This document shows, in pieces, positions 8,658 to 16,602 of a stretch of 64,000 nucleotides of DNA (positions within the stretch are counted from its first letter, which is position 1; the number at the start of each line of letters is the position of its first letter). The stretch lies in NCBI RefSeq assembly GCF_005121165.3, contig NZ_CP034413.3, positions 3,434,001 to 3,498,000 on the forward strand, written 5' to 3'. The notes under the pieces were generated by a model. That model made no database searches. It had not been told where the DNA came from and saw only the letters and a program-made list of their open reading frames with translations. Made by a program: the position numbers and the translations under genes. This DNA is from Dysosmobacter welbionis. Lineage in GTDB: Bacteria > Bacillota > Clostridia > Oscillospirales > Oscillospiraceae.

Positions 8658-10040
8658 TCAGCTTGCCAGCATGCTGGGCAGCCAGGTGACCAGCGGCGGG
8701 AACACCGCGCAGAGCGCGGTCACGATACAGATGATGATAATGAACGGTATAACGCCCCTGTAGACCTCCTGGATTTTGATGCTCGGAGGCAGGATGCCCT
8801 TCACATAGAACAGGGCGAAGCCGAAGGGCGGCGTCATGAAGCAGGTCTGCAGCAACGTGGCGCTGACGGCCACCAGCCACAGCCGGTCGAAGCCGAAGGT
8901 ATCCATGATCGGCAAGAAGATGGGGAACACGATCATGACGATGCCCAGCCAGTCGATGAACATGCCCAGAAGGAACATGATGACCATCATGATGGCGAAG
9001 GCGCCCCACTTGCCGATACCCATGCTCAGGACCCAGTCCGCGATGATCTGGTCACCATCCAGAGACATGAACACGCCGGTAAAGGCAGCTGCGCCGAAGA
9101 GGATGATGAACACCATGGCGGTGGTTTTAGCGGTGTCGATCAGAGACTCATAGAGCATCTTCCAGCTGAACTGCTTGTAGAAGATCGCCAGGATCAGGGA
9201 GAACAGGGCGCCGATGCCCGCGGCCTCCGTGGGGGTGGCGATGCCGCCGAAGATGGAGCCCAGCACGCCGAAGATCAGAATCAGCGGCGGGATCAGGTTG
9301 ATCAGGGAGCCGGTGATGCGCTTCTTCAGGGGCATCTCCGCCAGCTCCTCGGGACTCATGGCCGGGCCCCAGTCGGGATGGATGTGGCAGACCACCATCA
9401 GGTAGATGATGTATCCCAGGGACAGGCTCAGACCGGGGACCATGGCGGCGAAGAAGATCTTGCCGACGGAGACCTCTGCGTAAGAGCCCATGGAGACCAG
9501 CATGATGGAGGGCGGGATCAGAATGCCCAGGGAGCCGCCGGCGCACACCATGCCGCAGGCCAGGGAGGGTTTGTAGCCGCTGCGCAGCAGCACGGGGAGA
9601 GACAGCATGCCCATGGTGACAACGGAGGCGCCCACGATGCCGGTGGTGGCGGCGAACACGGTGGAAACCAGGATCACGGCCAGACCCAGTCCGCCCTTCA
9701 GGGGCCCCAGCAGGTAACGGATGGACTCAAACAGGCCGTCCGCCACCTTGGAGTGGGTCAGGAAGTTGGCCATCAGCACGAACATAGGGATGGCCACCAT
9801 GGAGTAGCTTTGCATCTGGTCGTAGATCTTTGTCATGGCGATGGTGACGCCGGGGGTACCCCAGGCCAGCCAGCCGACGATGACGCCGGCGCCGCCCAGC
9901 ACGAAGGCCAGCTCCTGGCCCAGGACAAGGCCCACGACCATCAGGCCGAACAGGCCGAGGATCAGCGCCACGCCAAGCGTGCCGGCGGGGATCTCAGCGG
10001 CTGCAACCAGCCCCTGCAGTTGTTCCAAAATCGCAGTCAT
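8658..10040 (-). CDS. dctM: TRAP transporter large permease (DctM)
   Basis: 460 residues with about 12 hydrophobic segments and the DctM/SiaM family pattern (ALILGLFGLMVVGLVLGQELAFVLG at the start, GGLGLAVILVSTVFAATTGIVGAS, SLGILIPPSIMLVSMGSYAEVSVGKIFFAAMVPGL). It is the ion-coupled transport channel for a carboxylate-type solute captured by the DctP protein. Its ATG overlaps the stop of dctQ by four bases, so the two are translationally coupled. Substrate is unknown. Confidence 0.93.
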   Translation of the reverse strand: MTAILEQLQGLVAAAEIPAGTLGVALILGLFGLMVVGLVLGQELAFVLGGAGVIVGWLAWGTPGVTIAMTKIYDQMQSYSMVAIPMFVLMANFLTHSKVADGLFESIRYLLGPLKGGLGLAVILVSTVFAATTGIVGASVVTMGMLSLPVLLRSGYKPSLACGMVCAGGSLGILIPPSIMLVSMGSYAEVSVGKIFFAAMVPGLSLSLGYIIYLMVVCHIHPDWGPAMSPEELAEMPLKKRITGSLINLIPPLILIFGVLGSIFGGIATPTEAAGIGALFSLILAIFYKQFSWKMLYESLIDTAKTTAMVFIILFGAAAFTGVFMSLDGDQIIADWVLSMGIGKWGAFAIMMVIMFLLGMFIDWLGIVMIVFPIFLPIMDTFGFDRLWLVAVSATLLQTCFMTPPFGFALFYVKGILPPSIKIQEVYRGVIPFIIIICIVTALCAVFPPLVTWLPSMLAS

Positions 10041-10567
10041 CCCTGCGCCTCCTTTCCGTTCGCGGAAGCCGTGACGAGTCCCTCCACATGCTTGAGGATC
10101 TCAGAGACGGCCTGGATGGCGAGCAGCACCAGCCCCACGAACAGGCAGAGCTTCACCGGCCAGGTGGGCGCGGCCCACACGGAGTAGGTCTGCTCACCGG
10201 TGGTATACGCGTTCAGGAAGAAGGTCCAGCTGGCGGGAACGAGACCCATCAGGAAGGGGACCAGGAAGATCGCGTATGTGACGATATGCAGGATGTGCTG
10301 GACCCGGACAGGGAACATGGCGTAGACCACGTCCACCGCCACGAAGGCCTTTTTCTGAAGGCCGTACGCGCTGATCAGAATGATATAGCAGGCGAACAGC
10401 ATCACGATCAGGTCCTGAGTCCAGATCTGCGGCCGGTTGAAAATACGGCGCAGGATGACCTCGCACATGATGACGGCAAGGATTGCCAGCGACAGGACGG
10501 AGAAGATCCGGCCCAGGAAGTCGTTGAACTTGTCGATGCCATTGTAGATTGCTTTGATGGCTTTCAT
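10037..10567 (-). CDS. dctQ: TRAP transporter small permease (DctQ)
   Basis: 176 residues with four membrane segments, the length and pattern of DctQ subunits (FLGRIFSVLSLAILAVIMCEVILRRIFNRPQIWTQDL is the typical first half). It links the binding protein to DctM. It lies between dctP (52-base gap) and dctM (4-base overlap), giving the order dctP-dctQ-dctM on the minus strand. Confidence 0.9.
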   Translation of the reverse strand: MKAIKAIYNGIDKFNDFLGRIFSVLSLAILAVIMCEVILRRIFNRPQIWTQDLIVMLFACYIILISAYGLQKKAFVAVDVVYAMFPVRVQHILHIVTYAIFLVPFLMGLVPASWTFFLNAYTTGEQTYSVWAAPTWPVKLCLFVGLVLLAIQAVSEILKHVEGLVTASANGKEAQG

Positions 10568-10619
10568 CAGAAATTCACACCTCTTTCATAAACTCTCTCA
10601 TCAGTTGTTGAAGAGGCGT

Positions 10620-11759
10620 TCATTCGCCGCGGTTGAAGCCGAAGCCGTAGTCGCCGGTCCAGTCGCGGTAGTTGTTGGCAGTCTCACGGTAGGCCTGCAT
10701 GGACTCATAGACCATCTTGAAGTTGGGGTTGATCTCGCACTCCTCCTTATAGGTCTCGATGCAGGTTTCGCGGATAAGCTGCATGTCCTCGTCGGACAGG
10801 CTGGTGACCGTGACGCCCTGATCCTCGATCATCTGATTGGTGACGGTCATATCATTGTAGATGTAACGGGAGAGCTGCTCACCGCAGCAGAGGCGGGCGG
10901 CGCTCTCAAAGGCCACCTGATAGGCCTCAGGCAGGCTTTCCCAGGCCTGTTTGTTCACCATGACGCCGTTGACACCGGCGGACTGATACCAGGCGGGGGC
11001 GCACCAGTAGGGGGCGACCTCCTGCAGCTTCAGGGAGTCGTCGGCCTTGGGGCCGGAGAACTCGCCGCCGTCGATCACGCCGCGCTGCAGGGACTCATAC
11101 AGCTCGGAGGCGGCCACGGTGGTGATGTTGATACCCAGCTTCTGCGCTGCCTTGCCGGCCATGACGCCGCCCAGGCGGATCTTCATGTGCTGCATATCCT
11201 CGATGGAGGTGATGGGGGACACGGAGCGGATGCCGGACTCGGAGGGGTTGGTAACCAGCGGGAAGTACTCCATGTTGTACTGGCCGTACATCTCCTTATA
11301 GCAGTCCATTCCGCCGGCCTCATAGATCCAGGTGTAGTAGTCCAGGGCGGTGAAGTCGTCCATGATAGTGGACAGCAGCTCAAAGGCCGTGTCCTTGCCG
11401 GACCAGTAGCCGCCCCAGTCGCCGCCGCACTCCACGGTGCCCTGGCTGACAAAGTCGAACAGCTGGCTGGCGGAGCACAGTTCGCCCTCGGAGTAATTGG
11501 TAATGATGAACCGGCCGTCGGTCAGCTGGCTCACCAGCTCCGCGAAGCGCTGGTCCACGGTGAAGTGGACGTTACCAGCGCCCCAAACGGAACCCATCTT
11601 CCAGGTCACGACAGGCAGGCTGCTGTCGCCGCCGGCAGCGGTGGCGTTCAGATTCGCGGTGTCCATGATGCCGCTGTCGGCAGATGCGCAGCCGGACAGC
11701 AGCACGGCGGGCAGCAGCAGCGCCATGGTCAGGAACAGTGCAAAAAATCTCTTTTTCAT
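10620..11759 (-). CDS. dctP: TRAP transporter solute-binding lipoprotein (DctP)
   Basis: 379 residues from the ATG at 11759, which has AAGGAG upstream; a longer frame to 11909 lacks a signal sequence. The N-terminus is a signal peptide with lipobox LSGC. The body is a DctP-type extracellular solute receptor (WKMGSVWGAGNVHFTVDQRFAELVSQLTDGRF, LYESLQRGVIDGGEFSGPKADDSLKLQEVAPYW). The Arg that usually binds the ligand carboxylate is probably in MKIRLGGVMAG. It lies downstream of the Crp/Fnr-type regulator on the same strand, so regulation by that protein is plausible. Confidence 0.9.
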   Translation of the reverse strand: MKKRFFALFLTMALLLPAVLLSGCASADSGIMDTANLNATAAGGDSSLPVVTWKMGSVWGAGNVHFTVDQRFAELVSQLTDGRFIITNYSEGELCSASQLFDFVSQGTVECGGDWGGYWSGKDTAFELLSTIMDDFTALDYYTWIYEAGGMDCYKEMYGQYNMEYFPLVTNPSESGIRSVSPITSIEDMQHMKIRLGGVMAGKAAQKLGINITTVAASELYESLQRGVIDGGEFSGPKADDSLKLQEVAPYWCAPAWYQSAGVNGVMVNKQAWESLPEAYQVAFESAARLCCGEQLSRYIYNDMTVTNQMIEDQGVTVTSLSDEDMQLIRETCIETYKEECEINPNFKMVYESMQAYRETANNYRDWTGDYGFGFNRGE

Positions 11760-11939
11760 TTCGCTTTCTCCTTGGTCTTTCCTAATTTCACACAGGTGCA
11801 GGGGGAAGTCACTCAGTTCCGGGGATCGCCTTCTTTCCGTTGGCCGCAGGGCCGTATTCAAGAAGCTCCCGCTGTTCCGCCGGGGAGCGCGGGAGAACAT
11901 CTTCCACAAGCTGGGCCGCCCATATTCTGGCGGCGGACA

Positions 11940-12566
11940 TCAAAAGAGCCCGCTCTTTTCTGAGAGTCGGCTCTGCTTGACCGGAGGCTCCTCGCCGCGC
12001 TTGCGCAGCTGCCCGCGCAGGCGGCTCAGAGACACTGGGGACATACATAAAAAGGATGCGATGTGCTTGATGCTGACCACGTCCGCCAGCTCGGGATAGC
12101 GGCGGAGAAACCACTGGTACCGCTCCATGGCGGAGCTGATGCCGAGAAGGAGCTTCAGCTCCCGTTCCAGCTTCAGTTTCTCCAGCAGGTAAGAACTATA
12201 CAGCTGCTGCAGCTCTGCGGACTGCTGGAACTGCTCCGCAAGGAGCTGGGTAGGGATGGACAAGAGCACACAGTCCGTCAACGCCTCAAAGTTGATCGGG
12301 AAGGAAGCTGTCAAGATGCTGAGACTCAGCACGGCCTCTCCAGGCCGGTAGAGGAAGCAATCCGTGATATCCCGCCCTTTTTCATCCGTCAGGTAACCCC
12401 GAATGACTCCGCTGACCAGAAACGGGATCCAGTCAGAGCAGGCGTCCGGCTTGGCGACAAGCTGCCTCTTTTTGCAGGAAAAAAGCCTTGAGGCATCTGC
12501 GAGACTGGCGGCCAGATCTGTATCCTCAAGGTGGAGGATCTCCTCCAAACAATCCTGAATATGCAT
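11940..12566 (-). CDS. Crp/Fnr-family transcriptional regulator
   Basis: 208 residues: an N-terminal cyclic-nucleotide-binding-like beta-barrel (residues about 20-120; GYLTDEKGRDITDCFLYRPGEAV), a long dimer helix (SSYLLEKLKLERELKLLLGISSAMERYQWFLRRYP) and a C-terminal HTH (VVSIKHIASFLCMSPVSLSRLRGQLRKRGEE). No Fnr-type N-terminal Cys cluster is visible, and the cAMP-binding Arg-Ser pair is not evident, so the effector is unknown. The ATG at 12566 has AAAGGAAG upstream. It precedes dctP by 180 bases on the same strand. A PrfA-box-like palindrome sits in its own promoter region. Confidence 0.88.
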   Translation of the reverse strand: MHIQDCLEEILHLEDTDLAASLADASRLFSCKKRQLVAKPDACSDWIPFLVSGVIRGYLTDEKGRDITDCFLYRPGEAVLSLSILTASFPINFEALTDCVLLSIPTQLLAEQFQQSAELQQLYSSYLLEKLKLERELKLLLGISSAMERYQWFLRRYPELADVVSIKHIASFLCMSPVSLSRLRGQLRKRGEEPPVKQSRLSEKSGLF

Positions 12567-12590
12567 CGCATCTTCCTTTCTTTCGCCACA

Positions 12591-12632
12591 ATTATACAAA
12601 ATTGCAGGGAAGATTGCATTAACACAGGTTAA
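12591..12632 (-). promoter_or_regulatory. Regulator promoter with PrfA-box-like operator
   Basis: On the minus strand TATAAT lies at 12596-12591, with a poor -35. TTAACACAGGTTAA at 12619-12632 differs by one base from the PrfA box TTAACANNTGTTAA and is a perfect TTAAC-N4-GTTAA palindrome. Its centre is about 41.5 bases upstream of the predicted start site near 12584, the class II activator position. A further GTTAAC occurs at 12659-12664. Confidence 0.5.
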
Positions 12633-12763
12633 TTTTTCTGTCCTCAAACAGAAAAAAGTTAACATTTTATTCAAAAATTTTTTAAATGCAAGAAACGGAT
12701 GACACACAGAAGGCTATCCTGGGAATCACCTGGGTGGAGAGCGGAATTTCTGTTGAAAATCTA

Positions 12764-12813
12764 TTGACATCGTGTCAGAATACGGCTATAATGCAGATAC
12801 TGACACTATGTCA
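12764..12813 (+). promoter_or_regulatory. Consensus promoter with two flanking identical operators
   Basis: TTGACA (12764-12769), 17 bases, TATAAT (12787-12792): a perfect sigma-A promoter. TGACA-N3-TGTCA occurs at 12765-12777, overlapping the -35, and again at 12801-12813, just after the expected start site. Centres are 36 bases apart. This arrangement is that of a tightly repressed promoter; the TetR protein at 14421 is the likely repressor. Confidence 0.75.
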
Positions 12814-12830
12814 ATAAGGAGACCTGCAAT

Positions 12831-13721
12831 ATGAGAGCGAATGTCTATTTCACAAGGGAGATCACGCCTGAAAAAGTAGTGGAGCTGTATCGTGCCCTGG
12901 GCGTGGAGCTGCCCGGCAAGGTGGCCGTGAAGGTCCACTCCGGGGAGAAGGGCAACCAGAATTTCCTGCGTCCGGAATTCTGGTGTCCCATGGTAGAGGA
13001 GGTCCACGGCACCATCGTGGAGTGCAATACCGCCTATGGTGATGCGGCCGGCGGTGTCCGGGATCATACGGAGTCCCACCGGAAGCTGCTGCAGGAGCAT
13101 GGCTGGACCAAGTACTTCGACGTGGACCTGATGGACGCCGAGGGCCCCGACGTGGTGTGGCCCATCCCCAATGGCAAGGTCCTGAAGGAGAACCACGTGG
13201 GCAAACACATCCTGCATTATGACTCCATGCTGGTGCTGGCCCACTTCAAGGGCCACCCCATGGGCGGCTACGGCGGCGCCCTGAAGCAACTGGCCATCGG
13301 CTGCGCCTCCCGGGCGGGGAAGGCGCTGATCCACTCCGCCGGGAAAACCGATGACCGCTTCAAGACCTGGGAGCAGCACGCCAGCTCCGTGGTCTTTCCA
13401 GAGGCCATGGCGGATGCTGCCTCCAGCGTGATAGAGCACTTTCGGGGCAAGATTGCCTTCATCAATGTGATGAAGAACCTGTCCGTGGACTGCGACTGCT
13501 GCGCCGTGGCCGAGGATCCCTGCATGAAGGACATCGGCATCCTGGCCTCTCTGGACCCAGTGGCCATCGACCAGGCCTGTATTGACCTGGTAATGCAATC
13601 CGATGATCCGGGCAGGGAACACTTCATGGAGCGGGTGAACAGCCGCAACGGCATCCACACCATCGAGGCCGCAGCGGAATTGGGCTTCGGCTCCCGGGCG
13701 TATGATCTGACCGAACTGTAA
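12831..13721 (+). CDS. DUF362 family protein
   Basis: 296 residues. It matches the DUF362 family in its conserved blocks (VAVKVHSGEKGNQNFLRPEF, YDSMLVLAHFKGHPMGGYGGALKQLAIGCASRAGK, DCDCCAVAEDPCMKDIGILASLDPVAIDQACIDL). Some DUF362 proteins carry an inserted ferredoxin; none is visible here, though the Cys cluster CDCC...C is retained. The biochemical role is not known; family members occur with redox genes. An AAGGAG site precedes the ATG. It heads a two-gene unit with a flavodoxin (22-base gap), both behind the repressed promoter at 12764. Confidence 0.85.
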   Translation: MRANVYFTREITPEKVVELYRALGVELPGKVAVKVHSGEKGNQNFLRPEFWCPMVEEVHGTIVECNTAYGDAAGGVRDHTESHRKLLQEHGWTKYFDVDLMDAEGPDVVWPIPNGKVLKENHVGKHILHYDSMLVLAHFKGHPMGGYGGALKQLAIGCASRAGKALIHSAGKTDDRFKTWEQHASSVVFPEAMADAASSVIEHFRGKIAFINVMKNLSVDCDCCAVAEDPCMKDIGILASLDPVAIDQACIDLVMQSDDPGREHFMERVNSRNGIHTIEAAAELGFGSRAYDLTEL

Positions 13722-13743
13722 GCATTGAAAGGAGCAACCTGCA

Positions 13744-14220
13744 ATGAGCAAGATATTGATCGCCTATTTTTCCGCCAGCGGCGTCACGGCCCGCACGGCG
13801 AAGGAGATGGCAAAGGCCGCTGGAGCGGATCTGTATGAGATTTGTCCGGCAGAGCCCTATACCGCTGCGGACCTGAACTGGATGGACCAGAAGAGCCGCA
13901 GCACGCTGGAGATGAACGATCCAGCCTGCCGCCCCGCCATCGCGGCACCGGCGGCGGATCTGGACCAGTACGACACCGTGTTCGTCGGCTTCCCCATCTG
14001 GTGGTATGTGGAGCCCCGTATCGTGGACACGTTCCTGGAGAGATCTGATTTTTCCGGCAAGACGGTGATTCCCTTCGCCACCTCCGGCGGCAGCGGGATC
14101 GAGAAGGCGGAGCGGAGCCTGAAGTCCCACTGTCCCCAGGCCAACTGGAAGAAGGGCAAGCTGCTCAACCACATGGATGCGGCCGCCTGGACCAAAAGCG
14201 TGCTGAATTCGGGGTGCTGA
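13744..14220 (+). CDS. Flavodoxin
   Basis: 158 residues, a short-chain flavodoxin of the Flavodoxin_4 type. The FMN phosphate loop is FSASGVTARTAKEMA near residue 10, and the second and third FMN loops are GFPIWWYVEPRIVDTFLE (about 80-97) and FATSGGSGIEKAERSL (about 116-131). It carries single electrons or hydride via FMN in the cytoplasm. Cotranscription with the DUF362 gene suggests the two act in one redox step, under TetR control. AAGGAG precedes the start. Confidence 0.88.
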   Translation: MSKILIAYFSASGVTARTAKEMAKAAGADLYEICPAEPYTAADLNWMDQKSRSTLEMNDPACRPAIAAPAADLDQYDTVFVGFPIWWYVEPRIVDTFLERSDFSGKTVIPFATSGGSGIEKAERSLKSHCPQANWKKGKLLNHMDAAAWTKSVLNSGC

Positions 14221-14317
14221 AGCGCCGGGGCCGCAGGACACCGGCCTTGAGCAGGCGTTCCCAATACCCGGCACATCCGGCTGGGTGAGAGCTGTGGACG
14301 GACGCCCCGTGTTCTAT

Positions 14318-14346
14318 TTGACACAGCGATGGGAAACCGGTATCAT
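14318..14346 (+). promoter_or_regulatory. Promoter of the TetR regulator gene
   Basis: TTGACA at 14318-14323, 17 bases, TATCAT at 14341-14346. One TGACA half-site is included but not the full TGACA-N3-TGTCA palindrome, so autorepression is not obvious. Confidence 0.55.
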
Positions 14347-14420
14347 GTGTTTGAACAGCACTGGGACCATAGGCGCGGAATGCGTGCCGGAAACCCATGG
14401 AAACAAGAGAGGGAACTGCC

Positions 14421-15053
14421 ATGCCGAGAGGATCAGAAGAGCTGACGAACGCGCGGAAAGCGGAGATTGTCAATGCCTGTGCCGTACTCTATGAGACCAG
14501 GAGCTTCAAGGAGATCACGCTGAAGGAGATCGGGGAGAAGACCTCTTTCACCAGAACGTCGATCTATAACTATTTCCAGACAAAAGAGGAGATCTTTCTG
14601 GCTCTGTTCCAGCGGGAGTACGAGGCATGGATCGAGGATCTGGACGCCCTGCGCTGCGGACACCGGAAGCTGTCCGTGGATGCTTTCTCCGACGAGCTGG
14701 CCCGCACACTGGAGCGGCGGGAGCGGCTGCTGAAGCTGATGGCCGTGAATCACTATGATATGGAGGCCAACAGCCGGATCGAAAATCTGGTGGCGTTCAA
14801 GAAGGCGTATGGCGGCTCCCTGCTGGCCGTGACCCACTGCCTGGAGAAGTTTTTCCCCCGGATGACGGATGAGGACGTGCAGGGATTCCTCTATGCTTTT
14901 TTCCCGTTCATGTTCGGTATTTACCCCTATACCGCAGTAACGGAGCAGCAGCGTACGGCTATGGAGCTGGCGGGCGTCGGCTATGTCCGGATTTCTGTCC
15001 GGGAGCTGACGCGGTCGTTTACCGCCAAGCTGCTGCAGGGATTTCAAATGTGA
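14421..15053 (+). CDS. TetR-family transcriptional regulator
   Basis: 210 residues. The N-terminal HTH is clear (ARKAEIVNACAVLYETRSFKEITLKEIGEKTSFTRTSIYNYFQTKEEIFLALFQREY, residues about 11-65, with the typical Y-x-Y-F-x-x-K-E-E-L/I ending); the C-terminal ligand domain is divergent. I chose the ATG at 14421, preceded by GAGAGGG, over an in-frame ATG at 14397. It follows the DUF362-flavodoxin pair and probably represses it through the TGACA-N3-TGTCA sites. The inducer is unknown. Confidence 0.88.
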   Translation: MPRGSEELTNARKAEIVNACAVLYETRSFKEITLKEIGEKTSFTRTSIYNYFQTKEEIFLALFQREYEAWIEDLDALRCGHRKLSVDAFSDELARTLERRERLLKLMAVNHYDMEANSRIENLVAFKKAYGGSLLAVTHCLEKFFPRMTDEDVQGFLYAFFPFMFGIYPYTAVTEQQRTAMELAGVGYVRISVRELTRSFTAKLLQGFQM

Positions 15054-15458
15054 GGGAGGAGGTCCGCCGGACCCGGCGTTCCGTTTCCTGTCTGAATGAC
15101 AGCCCTGCGCCGGACCGGCGCGGGGCTGCTTTTCTTGGGTGGAAGCGGCGGAAGACTGTGGGGATGCCGCCTTCCCGACAGGAGCTGCCGGGAAGGGAGC
15201 TGAAATCCTGGAGGGCCGGTTGGAAGCACCCGGACGCTGCGGCCCGCTGGCCCATGCGCCCGCCTCCAATCAAGCATAGAAGGCCGCCCTTGTAGGTGCC
15301 CGGGACCGTTTCTCAAACCGGAAGGGTGCCATGATCCACCCCGGTATGTTACCGAAAAAGACTGCGGCTCCGCATTTTGGGGTTTCCATTTTGGGAAAAT
15401 TGGGCTATGATGAAACAAAATGGGCCCCGATACCAGCACAGGGCAGAAAGGCGTTCCT
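15054..15458. other. Intergenic interval between TetR and LysR genes
   Basis: Contains the terminator at 15101-15133. No convincing protein or RNA gene was seen in the remainder; a TATGAT at 15405-15410 could be the -10 of the LysR gene. Confidence 0.4.
15101..15133 (+). terminator. Intrinsic terminator after the TetR gene
   Basis: AGCCCTGCGCCG pairs with CGGCGCGGGGCT across a GAC loop (one G-T pair), followed by GCTTTTCTT. Confidence 0.75.
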
Positions 15459-16352
15459 ATGGATATCAAACAGTTGTATTATTTTACGGCGGTGGCACAG
15501 GCGGGCAGCTACTCCAAGGCAGCAGAGAGTCTGGCGGTGTCGCAGCCCACGCTGTCCGTCACGGTCAAAAAACTGGAGGAGGAGCTGGGTGTTCAGCTCT
15601 TTTACGCCTTCAACCGGGAGCAGCACCTGACCGACGAGGGTCTGCGCCTGTGGACCAAGGCCAAGCAGATCCTGGACCTGTATCAGGAGACGCTGGACGA
15701 TATGAAGACCACCAACAAAAACAGCTCCGGCAAATTCACCCTGGGCCTCTCTCCGCTGTTCGGCGCCTGCTTTTTCGGCGACTTGATCCCCAATTTCTCC
15801 ATGGAGTATCCCAATATTGAGATCAAGATGATTGAGGACGGCGCCTACCGCATCGACCAGCGGATCGAGCGCGGCGAGGTGGATATCGCCGTCACGCTCA
15901 ATTCCAAACGCCTGTCCTCCTTTGCTTACTGTCATTTTTCCACCCAGAGGAACGTGGCGCTGCTTCACAAGAGCCACCCGCTGGCGAAGGAGCCCTCCGT
16001 CACGGTCTCCCAGCTCCGGGATGACTCTTTCGCCATCTTCAATCAGGACTTCATTCTCCACGAACAGATCGTGGACGCCTGCCATGCGGCCGGTTTCCGG
16101 CCGAAATTCGCCCTGCTCAGCTCCCAGTGGGATTTCATGGTGGAGCTGGTGTCAAAAAACCATGCGGTTTCCATCCTGCCCAAGCCGGTGCTGGACAAGC
16201 ATCCGGATCCCAACGTGTGCTGCGTGCCCATGAGCGACAGCATGAAATACTGGGACATCGTGCTGGCCTGGAACAAGGACAAGTATATGCCGAAAGCCTG
16301 CGCGCTGTTTCTGGATTACTGCAAGCACCATCTCCCGCCGGATGACCTTTAA
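15459..16352 (+). CDS. LysR-family transcriptional regulator
   Basis: 297 residues. The N-terminal winged HTH is standard (MDIKQLYYFTAVAQAGSYSKAAESLAVSQPTLSVTVKKLEEELGVQLFYAF, residues 1-50), followed by the linker helix and a two-lobed effector domain (KFTLGLSPLFGACFFGDLIPNF onward). The ATG at 15459 fits the conserved N-terminus. It lies just upstream of, and in the same direction as, the permease/hydroxybutyrate genes, across a very AT-rich gap holding a 32-bp palindrome, so it is the natural candidate activator of that operon. Confidence 0.9.
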   Translation: MDIKQLYYFTAVAQAGSYSKAAESLAVSQPTLSVTVKKLEEELGVQLFYAFNREQHLTDEGLRLWTKAKQILDLYQETLDDMKTTNKNSSGKFTLGLSPLFGACFFGDLIPNFSMEYPNIEIKMIEDGAYRIDQRIERGEVDIAVTLNSKRLSSFAYCHFSTQRNVALLHKSHPLAKEPSVTVSQLRDDSFAIFNQDFILHEQIVDACHAAGFRPKFALLSSQWDFMVELVSKNHAVSILPKPVLDKHPDPNVCCVPMSDSMKYWDIVLAWNKDKYMPKACALFLDYCKHHLPPDDL

Positions 16353-16602
16353 GACGGGTATTGAAGCGAGCTATTATTTTTTATAATAATATTTTTTGAA
16401 TAATATTATAGAATTGGAATTTTACAATAAAAATTCTATATAATTTTTGATAAATTAAATTATTAAAATTTATATATTCTTCCGCTATGATAAACATTGG
16501 AAGCACTGCCGGCCGGCGGCTTTTCTGTGTGAACCCCGGATCCGTCCAGAGTTGTAGCCTGGACCAGATCTACATTCTGATAGCGGGAGGAAGAAAGCCT
16601 TT
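16353..16602. promoter_or_regulatory. AT-rich regulatory gap with dyad symmetry
   Basis: About 130 bases here are almost pure A/T, in sharp contrast to the GC-rich surroundings. ATAGAATT at 16408-16415 is the inverse of AATTCTAT at 16432-16439, giving a 32-bp dyad that could bind the LysR dimer upstream of the permease gene. No single clear -35/-10 pair stands out. Confidence 0.45.

Noticed and set aside
8595-10187. 530-residue plus-strand frame antisense to dctM
   Set aside because: His/Gln/Gly/Asp-rich shadow of a clear TRAP permease, with no domain.
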